Positions 27,173-35,409 of a stretch of DNA of 64,000 nucleotides are shown here, one piece after another. Each line of letters starts with the position of its first letter. Position 1 is the first letter of the stretch. Source of the DNA: Paenibacillus ottowii (GTDB lineage Bacteria > Bacillota > Bacilli > Paenibacillales > Paenibacillaceae); the NCBI RefSeq assembly GCF_006874425.1, contig NZ_VIJZ01000015.1:1-64000 (forward strand), read 5' to 3'. The position numbers and the translations under genes were made by a program. The notes beneath the pieces were generated by a model. That model had not been told where the DNA came from, searched no databases, and saw nothing but the letters and a program-made list of their open reading frames with translations.

Positions 27173-27784
27173 ATGACTAAAAAGAGAATGGAATGGGAGG
27201 AAGGGAATTGGATCAATTCACCTTTATATGCCCGGAAGGAAGGAGACTTCCTTAAGGTTGCGCCTGAAAAGGGGAGAGATTTTTGGAAAAAGACATTATA
27301 TGGTTTTGAATTTGAGGATGGGTCCGCTTTATTATCAGATTGGAATAACAACACGGCGGTGGAAGTGTCGTTTCAACTCGCATCATTTACGGAGCTTTAC
27401 GATCAGGCAGGTATTTTATTATACAATGGCCCGGAGCAATGGATTAAAGCGGGGATAGAAATCAATGATGGCATTCCTCAGCTTTCAACAGTCGTAACCG
27501 CTGGATATTCTGACTGGTCACTTGCGGCTGTGCCGGAGTGGGTCGGTGAAGAAGTCACCCTCCGCGCTTCCATCATCAAGGATGCTGTGGTTATTCGCGC
27601 ACGGACGGAGAATCACGGATGGCGAACGATTCGTGTGGCACGTTTTCCCTACACCACTGGAAATCAGGCAGGTCCATATACCTGTTCGCCAACTCGTGAG
27701 GGCTTTGAGGTTACCTTTACTCGCTGGCACTTTACAGAGCGGGACCAAGACCTTCATAGTGATCCTCCTGTAGAACATCATTGA
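27173..27784 (+). CDS. DUF1349 (concanavalin-like fold) protein
   Basis: A 203-residue cytoplasmic protein resembling the DUF1349 family. Visible segments are NDFW-type FWKKTLYGFEFEDGS, ELYDQAGILLYNGPEQWIKAG and GPYTCSPTREGFEVTFTRWHF. It has a beta-sandwich fold of the LamG/concanavalin type. Members are widespread, and an old label calls them regulators of enolase; I know of no proven function. GGAGGG precedes the ATG. It is monocistronic. Confidence 0.82.
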   Translation: MTKKRMEWEEGNWINSPLYARKEGDFLKVAPEKGRDFWKKTLYGFEFEDGSALLSDWNNNTAVEVSFQLASFTELYDQAGILLYNGPEQWIKAGIEINDGIPQLSTVVTAGYSDWSLAAVPEWVGEEVTLRASIIKDAVVIRARTENHGWRTIRVARFPYTTGNQAGPYTCSPTREGFEVTFTRWHFTERDQDLHSDPPVEHH

Positions 27785-28003
27785 AGAACGAATGTACAGC
27801 TGATCAGAATATTATGGATATCCTATGGCCCAATTGGAAAATTGCTACTAGACATAATAAAAATACATACCATTAAAATTCCGATTTCGTCATGTCTAAG
27901 TTCAGTTTTTTCGTAAGAGGCATGAGGTTAGAAAATAATCGAAGAGCTGAGGCGGGGGGAAATCCGTAGCCTGTCCGATCAACAGGGCTGATTTGATGAA
28001 AAG

Positions 28004-28070
28004 TATGCCCCATAGGGTACACATAGGGTAGTGTAAGTGACACACTCAACTGTGTACTCTATGGGGCATA
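28004..28070. repeat. Long inverted repeat (20-bp arms), possible terminator or small repeat element
   Basis: Bases 28004-28023 pair with 28051-28070 apart from one G:U, enclosing a 27-base loop with its own short stem. It lies 58 bases after the HAD phosphatase stop on the minus strand, where CTTTTCAT follows the stem, so a terminator is possible. The 343-base gap 27785-28127 holds nothing else I can identify. Confidence 0.6.
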
Positions 28071-28127
28071 ATTATATATGTCCTCAACCATTGTAAAGGA
28101 TTTAAAAGATGTGTAGAGGGCAGGTAA

Positions 28128-28856
28128 CTAATCTTCGAATGGCAAGCTCTCTTTAAGTGCCCACAGATCATCATAGCTGAAAATACGGTGATCTGCCTTG
28201 GACAAATCCTGCTGACCCGAGCCTGGGTTGTGCAAACCAATGCAGCGCATGCCAGCACTCTTGGCTGCATGCACACCGTTCCGCGAATCCTCAATAACAA
28301 TGCAATGGGCCGGGGCTATGCCGAGCAGTTCGGCGGCATATAGGAAGATGTCTGGAGCCGGTTTACCCTGGGATACCTCTTCTCCGGTGATTCGAATATC
28401 AAAGTAACGGCCAAGTCCCGTTTTTTCCATGATAAGGTCAATCAGCGCCCGTGGAGAGGAAGAGGCTACGGCAACCGGAATTCCTTTTTCCTGTAGCCAG
28501 TTCAGCCACCGTTCCAGTCCGTCGATCGCCGTCAGGCCCTCATGTGCTGTTATGGTCTGCATCACATTTTTTCGGTGAAAGGCAAGTGCCTCTTCCAATG
28601 TATTAGTGAGTTGATGTTTGTCCAGCACTTGCCGCCACATGGATTCGAGTGTCACTCCGACATAAGTGTGATGCTCTTCTTCCGTCATAGGCGCACCGAA
28701 ATGGGCAAAGGAGCTGCGTTCAACCTCAAAGTAAATCGGTTCGCTGTCTACTAACACCCCGTCCATGTCGAAAATGACCGCTTTGACCGGAACGGACGCT
28801 GATAGATCTCCTGTGCATTCATTATTCGTCGGTGTAACATGATGGATGCTCGTCAT
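28128..28856 (-). CDS. HAD-IA phosphatase, beta-phosphoglucomutase-like
   Basis: A 242-residue HAD hydrolase. Motif I is FDMDGVLVDSEP, motif II VASSSPR, the motif III Lys is in GKPAPDIFLYAA, and motif IV VIEDSRNGVHAAKSAG. A helical cap lies between motifs I and II. The sequence does not distinguish a sugar-phosphate phosphatase from a phosphoglucomutase. The frame opens at 29000 inside the dehydrogenase gene; GGGGGAG at 7 bases marks the ATG at 28856. It is the last gene of a three-gene minus-strand set (aminotransferase, dehydrogenase, phosphatase), which suggests dephosphorylation of an amino-sugar-alcohol intermediate. Confidence 0.9.
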   Translation of the reverse strand: MTSIHHVTPTNNECTGDLSASVPVKAVIFDMDGVLVDSEPIYFEVERSSFAHFGAPMTEEEHHTYVGVTLESMWRQVLDKHQLTNTLEEALAFHRKNVMQTITAHEGLTAIDGLERWLNWLQEKGIPVAVASSSPRALIDLIMEKTGLGRYFDIRITGEEVSQGKPAPDIFLYAAELLGIAPAHCIVIEDSRNGVHAAKSAGMRCIGLHNPGSGQQDLSKADHRIFSYDDLWALKESLPFED

Positions 28857-28884
28857 GTCCATTCTCCCCCTTGTAGTGGCTAAT

Positions 28885-29934
28885 TTAGTTGCCGGAGCCA
28901 TTCGATTGTAGCACAATCTTGATTGCCTGGGATGAAGGCTGAAGTGTCCGCTCACTGATATTGCATCCAAGTGTCTTAAAGGCTTCATGGAAGTCATCAA
29001 GCGGATACGAGTGGGTTATGATTTTTTGGGCAGGAATGATTTGCTGCTCAATCAGGTAATGCGCCGTGGAGAACGTGCCCAGAGAATCAATCGAGCCGAT
29101 GATTTTAAGGCTACGGTCAACTACCTCTTTCGGATTAAACGAGCTTACACCATCTCTCAGCCCTACCAGCATCAAATACCCACCGCTCGCAAGCTGGCTT
29201 AGTACCTCAGTGCCGACCACTCCTGTGGTATCCACAATCATGTCCACCTGATTTTTTTCCGGAGCCAGCTTATGAATGGCCGCTTCCAGCGTGGCATGCG
29301 CGGACCACCGTTCGGGGGCAATAGAATCCGCAATAGCGAGCCGTTCCTCTGAGATGTCCACAAGGCAACCAGTCACGCCTTTCGAAGCAAGAGCATAGCT
29401 GTACAGAATCCCGATCGGACCTGCGCCTATAATAACAGTGGTAAAGTTCGGCAGCAGGTGAATCTGGTTGATTCCGGTCAGCATACAACTCAGCGGTTCG
29501 GTCAGCGTCGCTTCTTCATAGCTGATGTGGTCCTTCAGCTTGTACAAAAAACGGTCCTCAGTCACATAGTAATCGGTGAACGTACCGTCGGCGCTGACTC
29601 CGGTCTCTGTTACGGATTTGTGTGTGCAATGATTTTGTCTTCCTGTACGACACATTTCACATTGACCGCAGTAGTATGTTGGATCAATCACCACCCGGTC
29701 CCCGGGCTTGAGTGAACTGACGGCTGATCCAACAGCGACAACATCCCCGGCTGATTCGTGGCCCAAGATCGTGGATGGCACGGCATGATATTTGCCACTA
29801 ATGATACCTAGATCCGTACCGCATACGCCTGTCGCCCGAATCCGGACGAGTACATCGTTATCTTTTTTAATCTCCGGGATCGGTCTTTCCTCAAGTGCGA
29901 CATCCCAAGCTGATTTGTATACTAGTGCAAGCAT
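28885..29934 (-). CDS. Zinc-dependent medium-chain dehydrogenase (GutB-like)
   Basis: A 349-residue MDR-family dehydrogenase. The catalytic zinc ligands are Cys in GVCGTD and His-Glu in GHESAGDV. The structural zinc lobe has four Cys in CGQCEMCRTGRQNHC, and the nucleotide fold is VIIGAGPIGILYS. It resembles sorbitol/polyol dehydrogenases. The frame opens upstream, but AAAGGAGG stands 8 bases before the ATG at 29934. The 34-base and 28-base gaps to its neighbours indicate one operon with the aminotransferase and the phosphatase. In azasugar pathways a GutB-type enzyme oxidises the amino-polyol; that role is inferred here. Confidence 0.92.
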   Translation of the reverse strand: MLALVYKSAWDVALEERPIPEIKKDNDVLVRIRATGVCGTDLGIISGKYHAVPSTILGHESAGDVVAVGSAVSSLKPGDRVVIDPTYYCGQCEMCRTGRQNHCTHKSVTETGVSADGTFTDYYVTEDRFLYKLKDHISYEEATLTEPLSCMLTGINQIHLLPNFTTVIIGAGPIGILYSYALASKGVTGCLVDISEERLAIADSIAPERWSAHATLEAAIHKLAPEKNQVDMIVDTTGVVGTEVLSQLASGGYLMLVGLRDGVSSFNPKEVVDRSLKIIGSIDSLGTFSTAHYLIEQQIIPAQKIITHSYPLDDFHEAFKTLGCNISERTLQPSSQAIKIVLQSNGSGN

Positions 29935-29968
29935 GAATAATTCCTCCTTTTGCCTATTGGGCAGATCG

Positions 29969-31207
29969 TTAGTGAAGGGTAGAAAGAACGGCATCAAGCC
30001 GTTTAACAATTTCGACAATCTCATCTTCTGTAGCCGTGAGAGAAGGTCTCACTTTGACCACATTGCCATAACCGTAACGGGAACCTCTGAGAATTAATTG
30101 CTGTTCCTCAAATGCACGATCGATAATCCCATTGCTTTTCACTGCATCCGGGGCATCGTCCTCATCTACGATTTCCAGTCCCCACATTAGTCCGACGCCA
30201 CGAGCCTCACCAATGCAATCATGCTTGTCGGCCATCTCCGTCAGCAAGGATCCAAGCAGGTCGCCTTTGGACCGGACGGCTTCCATAAAACCGGGTTCGG
30301 TTACAACCTCCAGCGTGGATTTGGCTGCCGTGACCGAGATCAGATTGCTGCCCGAGGTAAAGGAATGCTCGTGCTTCTCCAGGACATCAAGACGAGACTG
30401 CATCAAGACCGCTGCAACCGGGACACCGATGCCACCCAGACCTTTGGCGAGCGTAATGATATCCGGTTGGATGTCAAACAGCTCACTTGCGAACATGTAG
30501 CCTGTCCGCCCAATTCCGGTCTGCACTTCGTCAGCAATCAGAATCATTCCTTGCTCGTCGCATAGCTGACGGAGGCGCTTGAAATATCCTGGAGGGGGGA
30601 TGATATTACCTCCGTTGCCCAGAATGGGCTCGATAATCATGCAGGCCACAGACCCTGAGCTTGCATACTCAATGGCGTCTGATATGGCGTCAATACAATG
30701 ATGACCACACTTGTCTGGTGAAGAATTAAAGGGACAGCGATAGCAGTAGGGGGCAGGCACATGCAGAGAGTTTGCTGCAGTTGAGTTAGGAAAGTTTTTC
30801 CGGCGGAAGGCATTGCCGGAAATGCCTGTTGCGAATTGGGTTTGTCCATGATGTGACAGATGCAAGCTGATGATATCGGTAGCTCCGGTATATTTCTGGG
30901 CCAGTTTCACAGCACATTCGTTCGCTGTGGAGCCGGTAATATCTCTCATCCACCCAGCGTCGATACCGTTCGGGGCGTACTGGATTAGATGATCTAGGAC
31001 TTCTTCGACATAAGGCTCTGTAAAAGACGAAGACATGTGAGCAAGATTGCCGACCTGCTCCTGTACTTTTGCGACGACATGAGGGTGGTTATAACCGAGC
31101 GACAAGTTGAAGGTGCCGGATACGCCATCCAAATACTCCTTGCCCGAATCGTCAATCAGAGTAATGCCTTTACCATATCTGAAACGTTCTTTGGTTAACG
31201 TATGCAC
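29969..31207 (-). CDS. Class III PLP-dependent aminotransferase (GabT-like)
   Basis: A 412-residue cytoplasmic transaminase. The Asp that holds the PLP ring nitrogen is in LIADEVQTGIGRTG and the Schiff-base Lys is in ITLAKGLGG. The PLP phosphate segment is TGSTANECAVKLAQ. A Cys-rich insertion, APYCYRCPFNSSPDKCGHHC, is characteristic of the AGXT2-like branch. The frame opens at 31237, but TGGAGGGG lies 7 bases before the GTG at 31207. It heads the set aminotransferase-dehydrogenase-phosphatase. By context it could aminate a keto-sugar phosphate, as GabT1 does in nojirimycin-type azasugar formation. A catabolic role is the alternative. Confidence 0.9.
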   Translation of the reverse strand: MHTLTKERFRYGKGITLIDDSGKEYLDGVSGTFNLSLGYNHPHVVAKVQEQVGNLAHMSSSFTEPYVEEVLDHLIQYAPNGIDAGWMRDITGSTANECAVKLAQKYTGATDIISLHLSHHGQTQFATGISGNAFRRKNFPNSTAANSLHVPAPYCYRCPFNSSPDKCGHHCIDAISDAIEYASSGSVACMIIEPILGNGGNIIPPPGYFKRLRQLCDEQGMILIADEVQTGIGRTGYMFASELFDIQPDIITLAKGLGGIGVPVAAVLMQSRLDVLEKHEHSFTSGSNLISVTAAKSTLEVVTEPGFMEAVRSKGDLLGSLLTEMADKHDCIGEARGVGLMWGLEIVDEDDAPDAVKSNGIIDRAFEEQQLILRGSRYGYGNVVKVRPSLTATEDEIVEIVKRLDAVLSTLH

Positions 31208-31295
31208 GATATTTCCCCTCCATATCAGAATATACATTCTTATTAAGTCATCTTATAAAAGTGTACCACCCTATTAGAGCATCACGCGGCTGAAC

Positions 31296-31436
31296 TCACC
31301 TCCCCAAAATAAGAAGTTTATCTTCCTTGCCCTCATGGGCAAGGAAGATAAACTGGTGCTTCTGCGATTTCACAGATATGAGAGATAATCGCAGTAACAG
31401 AATCAGCCCGAAAAGCAAAAATGCGATAGGCCTCAC
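31296..31436 (-). CDS. Possible 46-residue single-TM peptide
   Basis: A GTG-initiated frame just after the MFS gene encodes a hydrophobic stretch (RPIAFLLFGLILLLRLSLI) and a charged tail ending KLLILGR. GGGAGG overlaps the start, so spacing is poor. The 3' half overlaps the hairpin at 31315-31354. It may be a real small membrane peptide or a by-product of that structure. Confidence 0.25.
   Translation of the reverse strand: MRPIAFLLFGLILLLRLSLISVKSQKHQFIFLAHEGKEDKLLILGR
31315..31354 (-). terminator. Terminator after the MFS gene
   Basis: A perfect 18-bp stem with a 4-base loop is followed on the minus strand by TTCTTATTTT. It separates the MFS gene from the aminotransferase by termination or attenuation, so the transporter may be a separate unit or partly co-transcribed. 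Confidence 0.8.
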
Positions 31437-31457
31437 CTCCCTAAGAACTAAGCGATG

Positions 31458-32666
31458 TCATCCTTCCTTGCTCTGATGGACAAGTGAATCAACTACTCGG
31501 CTACCCCGATTGTTCCACAGATGCGTGAGAATAAGTGCCAGCAGCAAAATCAGAGTAAACCCTCCTAAAATCCAGAGGCTAGCCGCCACCGGCCATTCGC
31601 TCATGCTCCAGCCTATAACATATTGAAGCACCGATCCGCCAATTCCGCCTGACGCAATCAGAATGCTGGTCGTCCGTTCGGTCATTCCTGGAATCAGTAC
31701 GTTGGCGTAGACAAGCGCGATACAGAAGAGGCCAGACATGAATATGCCTGCACCAAAAATGAGAAGGTATGTAACCCATTGGCTAGATATAAACACCATG
31801 GCAACCAGAAAACAGAAAGTTCCAATTGCACTCCATAACAGATAAGGAATATATCCTGCTGATTCTGCAATCTTTCCTGAGAACATACGACCAATGATCA
31901 TAGCAATCCAAAGCACGCTAACACCTAGCGAGGCAACAGATCCCTGAAGTTGTAGCGTTTCTGTCAGAATAGAAGGTAGGAAGTTCATGAGCCCCAGTTC
32001 AAGACCCATATAAACAAAGAAGAAAATAATGAAGATTCCTAGCAATACACGGTGCTGTCCTGAGTAACGAGCTTGTTCAACTGAACGCTCAGTAGTTCGG
32101 ATGTCTGCTTGGGTGAGGTGAGTGGAGGCGGAAACAGGCATGGTAAGCCAAAATAGCAATAGGATAAAAGTAAGAAAGGAGATGGTGTAAAAAGTTAGAT
32201 TCCATATTCCAAACCAGATATATAGGCTAACGATGGCAGGCATAAGCAGTGCACCAAGTGCAAAATAGACATCCAGCTTGGACATGGCCACGGCTTTTTG
32301 CTCCTCCGTAAACTCAATTGTAAACGCTCCGATGGATGATTCAATAATGCCTGAGCCGAAGCCAATGCAGATGGCCATTACGATGACCCAATTCCATGAG
32401 GGCAGTACACCCAAGATAGTACATGCGATGACAATACTCCCCAAGGCAATAGCAAGCATGGATTTGCGGCCCATATGTAGAGCCATGAAGGGAGTGAGCA
32501 GAACGCCGACAAGAAAGCCGAAAAACTGCAAGAACAGCAGTAATCCACCATCGCTGTATCCCCGTCCATAGTGAGGCAGCAAAGTCGGCAGTAATGCCCC
32601 AAGCACGACACTGGTGACGCCGATTAACAGATAGAAAGCACAACTTAAAGCAAAAAGTCTCTTCAA
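31458..32666 (-). CDS. MFS transporter
   Basis: A 402-residue protein with 12 predicted TM helices. MFS motif A-like LHMGRKSMLAI follows TM2, and the N-terminus has VTSVVLGALLPTLLPHYG. The fold resembles FucP/YfkF-like sugar or drug carriers; the substrate is not readable. The frame opens at 32729, but GGAGGG is 7 bases before the TTG at 32666, giving a normal-length protein. Placed upstream of the aminotransferase set on the same strand, it could export or import that pathway's product. Confidence 0.85.
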   Translation of the reverse strand: MKRLFALSCAFYLLIGVTSVVLGALLPTLLPHYGRGYSDGGLLLFLQFFGFLVGVLLTPFMALHMGRKSMLAIALGSIVIACTILGVLPSWNWVIVMAICIGFGSGIIESSIGAFTIEFTEEQKAVAMSKLDVYFALGALLMPAIVSLYIWFGIWNLTFYTISFLTFILLLFWLTMPVSASTHLTQADIRTTERSVEQARYSGQHRVLLGIFIIFFFVYMGLELGLMNFLPSILTETLQLQGSVASLGVSVLWIAMIIGRMFSGKIAESAGYIPYLLWSAIGTFCFLVAMVFISSQWVTYLLIFGAGIFMSGLFCIALVYANVLIPGMTERTTSILIASGGIGGSVLQYVIGWSMSEWPVAASLWILGGFTLILLLALILTHLWNNRGSRVVDSLVHQSKEG

Positions 32667-32729
32667 GGCCTGTCCCTCCATAAGGTCATATTTTTTTATA
32701 TGAGCATCGTTTTTACTAGAATATACCAT

Positions 32730-32965
32730 TACTCTGGAAAAGTATATACAAAATTCAACAGAAAATGTAAAAATAAATAGCTATACTCTTAGTAATATGC
32801 TTCATGAACTGTGATACATATCATTTTTATTTTGAGGATGACTATCAGGGTTATAATAGGAAAGATAGATTATTCGCCTGTACTTTCGTACAATTGACTT
32901 CGATTTAGACATTGATTCATACTTCAAATGAACGGTTGATTAAAAAACATTGGAGGGGATATTTC
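32730..32965. other. Intergenic region, probable promoter of a lost gene
   Basis: No gene is visible. A TATAAT occurs near 32853. The palindrome TGATACATATCA is at 32812-32823. A perfect ribosome site TGGAGGGG (32951-32958) leads into the decayed SDR start that follows. Confidence 0.4.
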
Positions 32966-32998
32966 ATACGTTTGGAAGGAAAAGTTGCAATGTACTGA
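32966..32998 (+). pseudogene. Remnant of a short-chain dehydrogenase 5' end
   Basis: Seven bases after TGGAGGGG comes ATA instead of ATG, then codons for RLEGKVAMY and a stop. RLEGKVA(M/L/I)VTG is the usual start of short-chain dehydrogenases. Nothing recognisable follows to 33241, so the gene seems deleted after its first codons. The neighbouring uronate genes make a lost sugar-acid dehydrogenase plausible. Confidence 0.45.
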
Positions 32999-33241
32999 AA
33001 CCAAAACACCAAATACTTGCTAACCTCAGCAGTGACAAAGGGAGCCGTAACGTTGCCTGGAGGTAACGATCATCTCCATGTCGGCTAATCCCAGCTCCCG
33101 AAAAGCAGACTGTGCCTGTAAGGAAGGGTGGTGTGAATATCATCAAGGACTTTACGAGTCCACTCCTGACGATAGTTATACTATTTTTTAGCAGATCGCC
33201 GTTAGTGGGAGCAATTGAAACATCTATTTCACTCTTTTGCC

Positions 33242-34300
33242 TTAAGCGAGACTATCCCAGACACCAAGCAAGTACATGACTCCAAGTGCACGGTCATACA
33301 AACCATAGCCTGGTCGACAATTCTTTTCCTCCCCCCATAAATGTCTGCCATGATCAGGGCGTACATATCCCTGGAATCCGCTTTCATAATAAGCTTTTAC
33401 TACTTCTGGTATATTGACGCTTCCGTCCTTTCCGCGGTGTGACACTTCAATAAAATCGCCATTCTCAAACACTCTAACATTGCGAATATGTGCAAAATGA
33501 ATACGATCATGGAATTCCCGAATCATAGCTGGCAAATCATTCTCAGGATTAGTACCTAGTGAACCTGTGCAGAAGGTTAGACCATTATAGGGACTGTTCA
33601 CTGCATCCAGGATACGCCCGATGGTCTCACGACTCCGGACAATTCTTGGTAACCCGAAGATAGGCCATGCCGGATCGTCAGGATGAATGGCCATCTTAAT
33701 GTCAACCTCCTCGCAGACCGGGATGATGCGCTCTAGAAAATACTTTAGGTTGTCAAATAGCTTGTCTTCGGTGACATCCGCATAAGCAGCAAACAGCTCA
33801 TCCAGTCTTGCCAACCGTTCCGGCTCCCACCCCGGCATTGTGAACTTCCCGGCTCCCTTAAGAATCCGATCCACCATTTGGCGGGGATTATCGGTAATGG
33901 CAGCCTTTTCATAAAAGAGAGCGTTGGATCCGTCAGGCAACTCTCTATACAGCTCCGTTCTGGTCCAGTCAAAGACAGGCATAAAGTTATAGCAAATCAC
34001 CTTGACGCCCACTTTGGCCAATTTGCGAATGGTGTCGATATAAATGTCAATATATTGATCGCGGGATGGCAAGCCGATTTTGATATCATCGTGGACATTT
34101 ACACTTTCTACGACCGCCGTACTAAAGCCCTTGCTTGTAATCTGATCAGCTACCTCTTCAATTCGCTCCATTTCCCATACTTCACCAGCGACCTTCTCAT
34201 GTAATGACCAGACAATGCCCATAACCCCCGGAATTTGCCGGATATGGTCCAGTGTAATATTGTCGTTGCCTTCCCCATACCATCTCCAGGTCATGTTCAT
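33242..34300 (-). CDS. uxuA: Mannonate dehydratase
   Basis: A 352-residue cytoplasmic enzyme that dehydrates D-mannonate to 2-keto-3-deoxygluconate in hexuronate catabolism. It follows the UxuA pattern throughout: MTWRWYGEGND at the N-terminus, PGVMGIVWSLHEKVAGEVWE, VICYNFMPVFDWTRTEL, KMAIHPDDPAWPIFGLPRI with metal-binding His and Asp, and FAHIRNVRVFENGDFIE. AGGGAGGG precedes the ATG. It is divergent from a GntR regulator across a 159-base gap with a perfect operator palindrome. Confidence 0.96.
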   Translation of the reverse strand: MNMTWRWYGEGNDNITLDHIRQIPGVMGIVWSLHEKVAGEVWEMERIEEVADQITSKGFSTAVVESVNVHDDIKIGLPSRDQYIDIYIDTIRKLAKVGVKVICYNFMPVFDWTRTELYRELPDGSNALFYEKAAITDNPRQMVDRILKGAGKFTMPGWEPERLARLDELFAAYADVTEDKLFDNLKYFLERIIPVCEEVDIKMAIHPDDPAWPIFGLPRIVRSRETIGRILDAVNSPYNGLTFCTGSLGTNPENDLPAMIREFHDRIHFAHIRNVRVFENGDFIEVSHRGKDGSVNIPEVVKAYYESGFQGYVRPDHGRHLWGEEKNCRPGYGLYDRALGVMYLLGVWDSLA

Positions 34301-34329
34301 AACGATACCCTCCCTAATCTTATCGATTC

Positions 34330-34345
34330 ATCTTGTATACAAGAT
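34330..34345. promoter_or_regulatory. GntR-family operator, copy 1
   Basis: ATCTTGTATACAAGAT is a perfect 16-bp palindrome containing the TNGTATACNA core used by FadR-type GntR regulators. It lies 30 bases upstream of uxuA and in the same gap as the gntR gene. An identical copy is at 35225-35240. Confidence 0.75.
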
Positions 34346-34459
34346 TGCTTTGATCATAAAGTACAAAGTTTGCCCTTGTCAATGAACATTTAAGAAGAGT
34401 TTATCACGCTAAAATGTTTTATAATAAAACCAGATTTATAAAGTGAAGGCAGGAATGAT

Positions 34460-35113
34460 ATGTTTACGAAGGAAGAAATCAAGCAGCTTCTGAAAAATGA
34501 TATTTTGTCGTTGACCTTAAAGCCGGGTACTTTGCTCAGTGAGACGACCTTATCGGAACGTTTTCAGTTGTCCAGAACCCCGCTGCGCGATGTTTTGAAG
34601 CAGCTTGCACTGGAAGCTTACATTGATATTTATCCCAAGAAGGGGAACGTTGTCTCTTACATTGATCTGGAGTCCGTAGAACAAATGAGCTACTTGAGAA
34701 GCGCACTGGAAAAAGAGATTATGAAGGAGCTTTCTACGCAAGTTGCATTAAGCGATATACAGAAGCTGAGCGAAATTCTGGACAGACAGAAGGCTGTTAT
34801 TGATGAAGATCATGCTACGGATCAATTTCTTATTTTGGACGATGAGTTCCACCATACTATGTTCCAATTGGTGGGCCGGGAGTTTCTTTGGCAGTTGATT
34901 CAGCATTCAAATGTTCACTATATCAGATATCGCAAGCTTCACATGCTGGGAACAGGAAAGCTGATGGAAATCTGGCATGAACACCAATCTATGCTGAAGT
35001 ATATGTTGAATCACGAGACAAGCAAAATGGATGATCTGATTCACCATCACCTTAGAAAGGATATGCATTCTCTCGAATTTCTCCGGCAGTTCGCTGACTA
35101 TATTAAGAAATGA
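34460..35113 (+). CDS. GntR-family (FadR subfamily) regulator, probable uronate regulator
   Basis: A 217-residue protein. An N-terminal winged helix (residues ~1-70, with SETTLSERFQLSRTPLRDVLKQL) is followed by an all-helical FCD ligand domain with metal-type residues (DDEFHHTMF, HEHQSML, HHHLRKDM). GGCAGGA precedes the ATG. It is divergent from uxuA; the 16-bp palindrome between them is the likely operator. It probably responds to a hexuronate or its derivative, like UxuR/ExuR proteins. Confidence 0.9.
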   Translation: MFTKEEIKQLLKNDILSLTLKPGTLLSETTLSERFQLSRTPLRDVLKQLALEAYIDIYPKKGNVVSYIDLESVEQMSYLRSALEKEIMKELSTQVALSDIQKLSEILDRQKAVIDEDHATDQFLILDDEFHHTMFQLVGREFLWQLIQHSNVHYIRYRKLHMLGTGKLMEIWHEHQSMLKYMLNHETSKMDDLIHHHLRKDMHSLEFLRQFADYIKK

Positions 35114-35224
35114 CGTTGCTCCTTCAAATAATTTATAAATATTGAAAAGTGGTTAACTCATGCGCACGGTTTCAACGAGTTGGGGGAATTGAATGGATTG
35201 GTGGAATTTTCATCAGCATTCGTG

Positions 35225-35240
35225 ATCTTGTATACAAGAT
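35225..35240. promoter_or_regulatory. GntR-family operator, copy 2
   Basis: Identical to the 16-bp palindrome at 34330-34345. It is oddly placed between the convergent ends of gntR and uxuB, with no gene start nearby. It may be the promoter remnant of a deleted gene or an auxiliary site for looping. Nothing else is visible in 35114-35409. Confidence 0.65.
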
Positions 35241-35409
35241 AGATAGAATGCTCCTTGAATATACGCATAAGTGGATATGATAAATTAAACAACTTTATTG
35301 TAGCAAGAGCTGAAAGAATGCAGGGTACACACGCGCGTTGTTGGCACAATAAATCCCTTGCCGCTTCATAATTGTAAAATAGAAGGGCAAGGGCTTGAGC
35401 ATGCAGGAT

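Noticed and set aside
32964..33146. Minus-strand frame of 60 codons after the SDR remnant
   Set aside because: No ribosome site or recognisable motif; falls in a degenerate stretch. A second frame there (containing FRELGLADMEMIV) looks slightly protein-like but could not be assigned.
35158..35349. 63-codon minus-strand frame over the second GntR operator
   Set aside because: Cys/Pro-rich sequence without ribosome site, spanning a palindrome; not protein-like.
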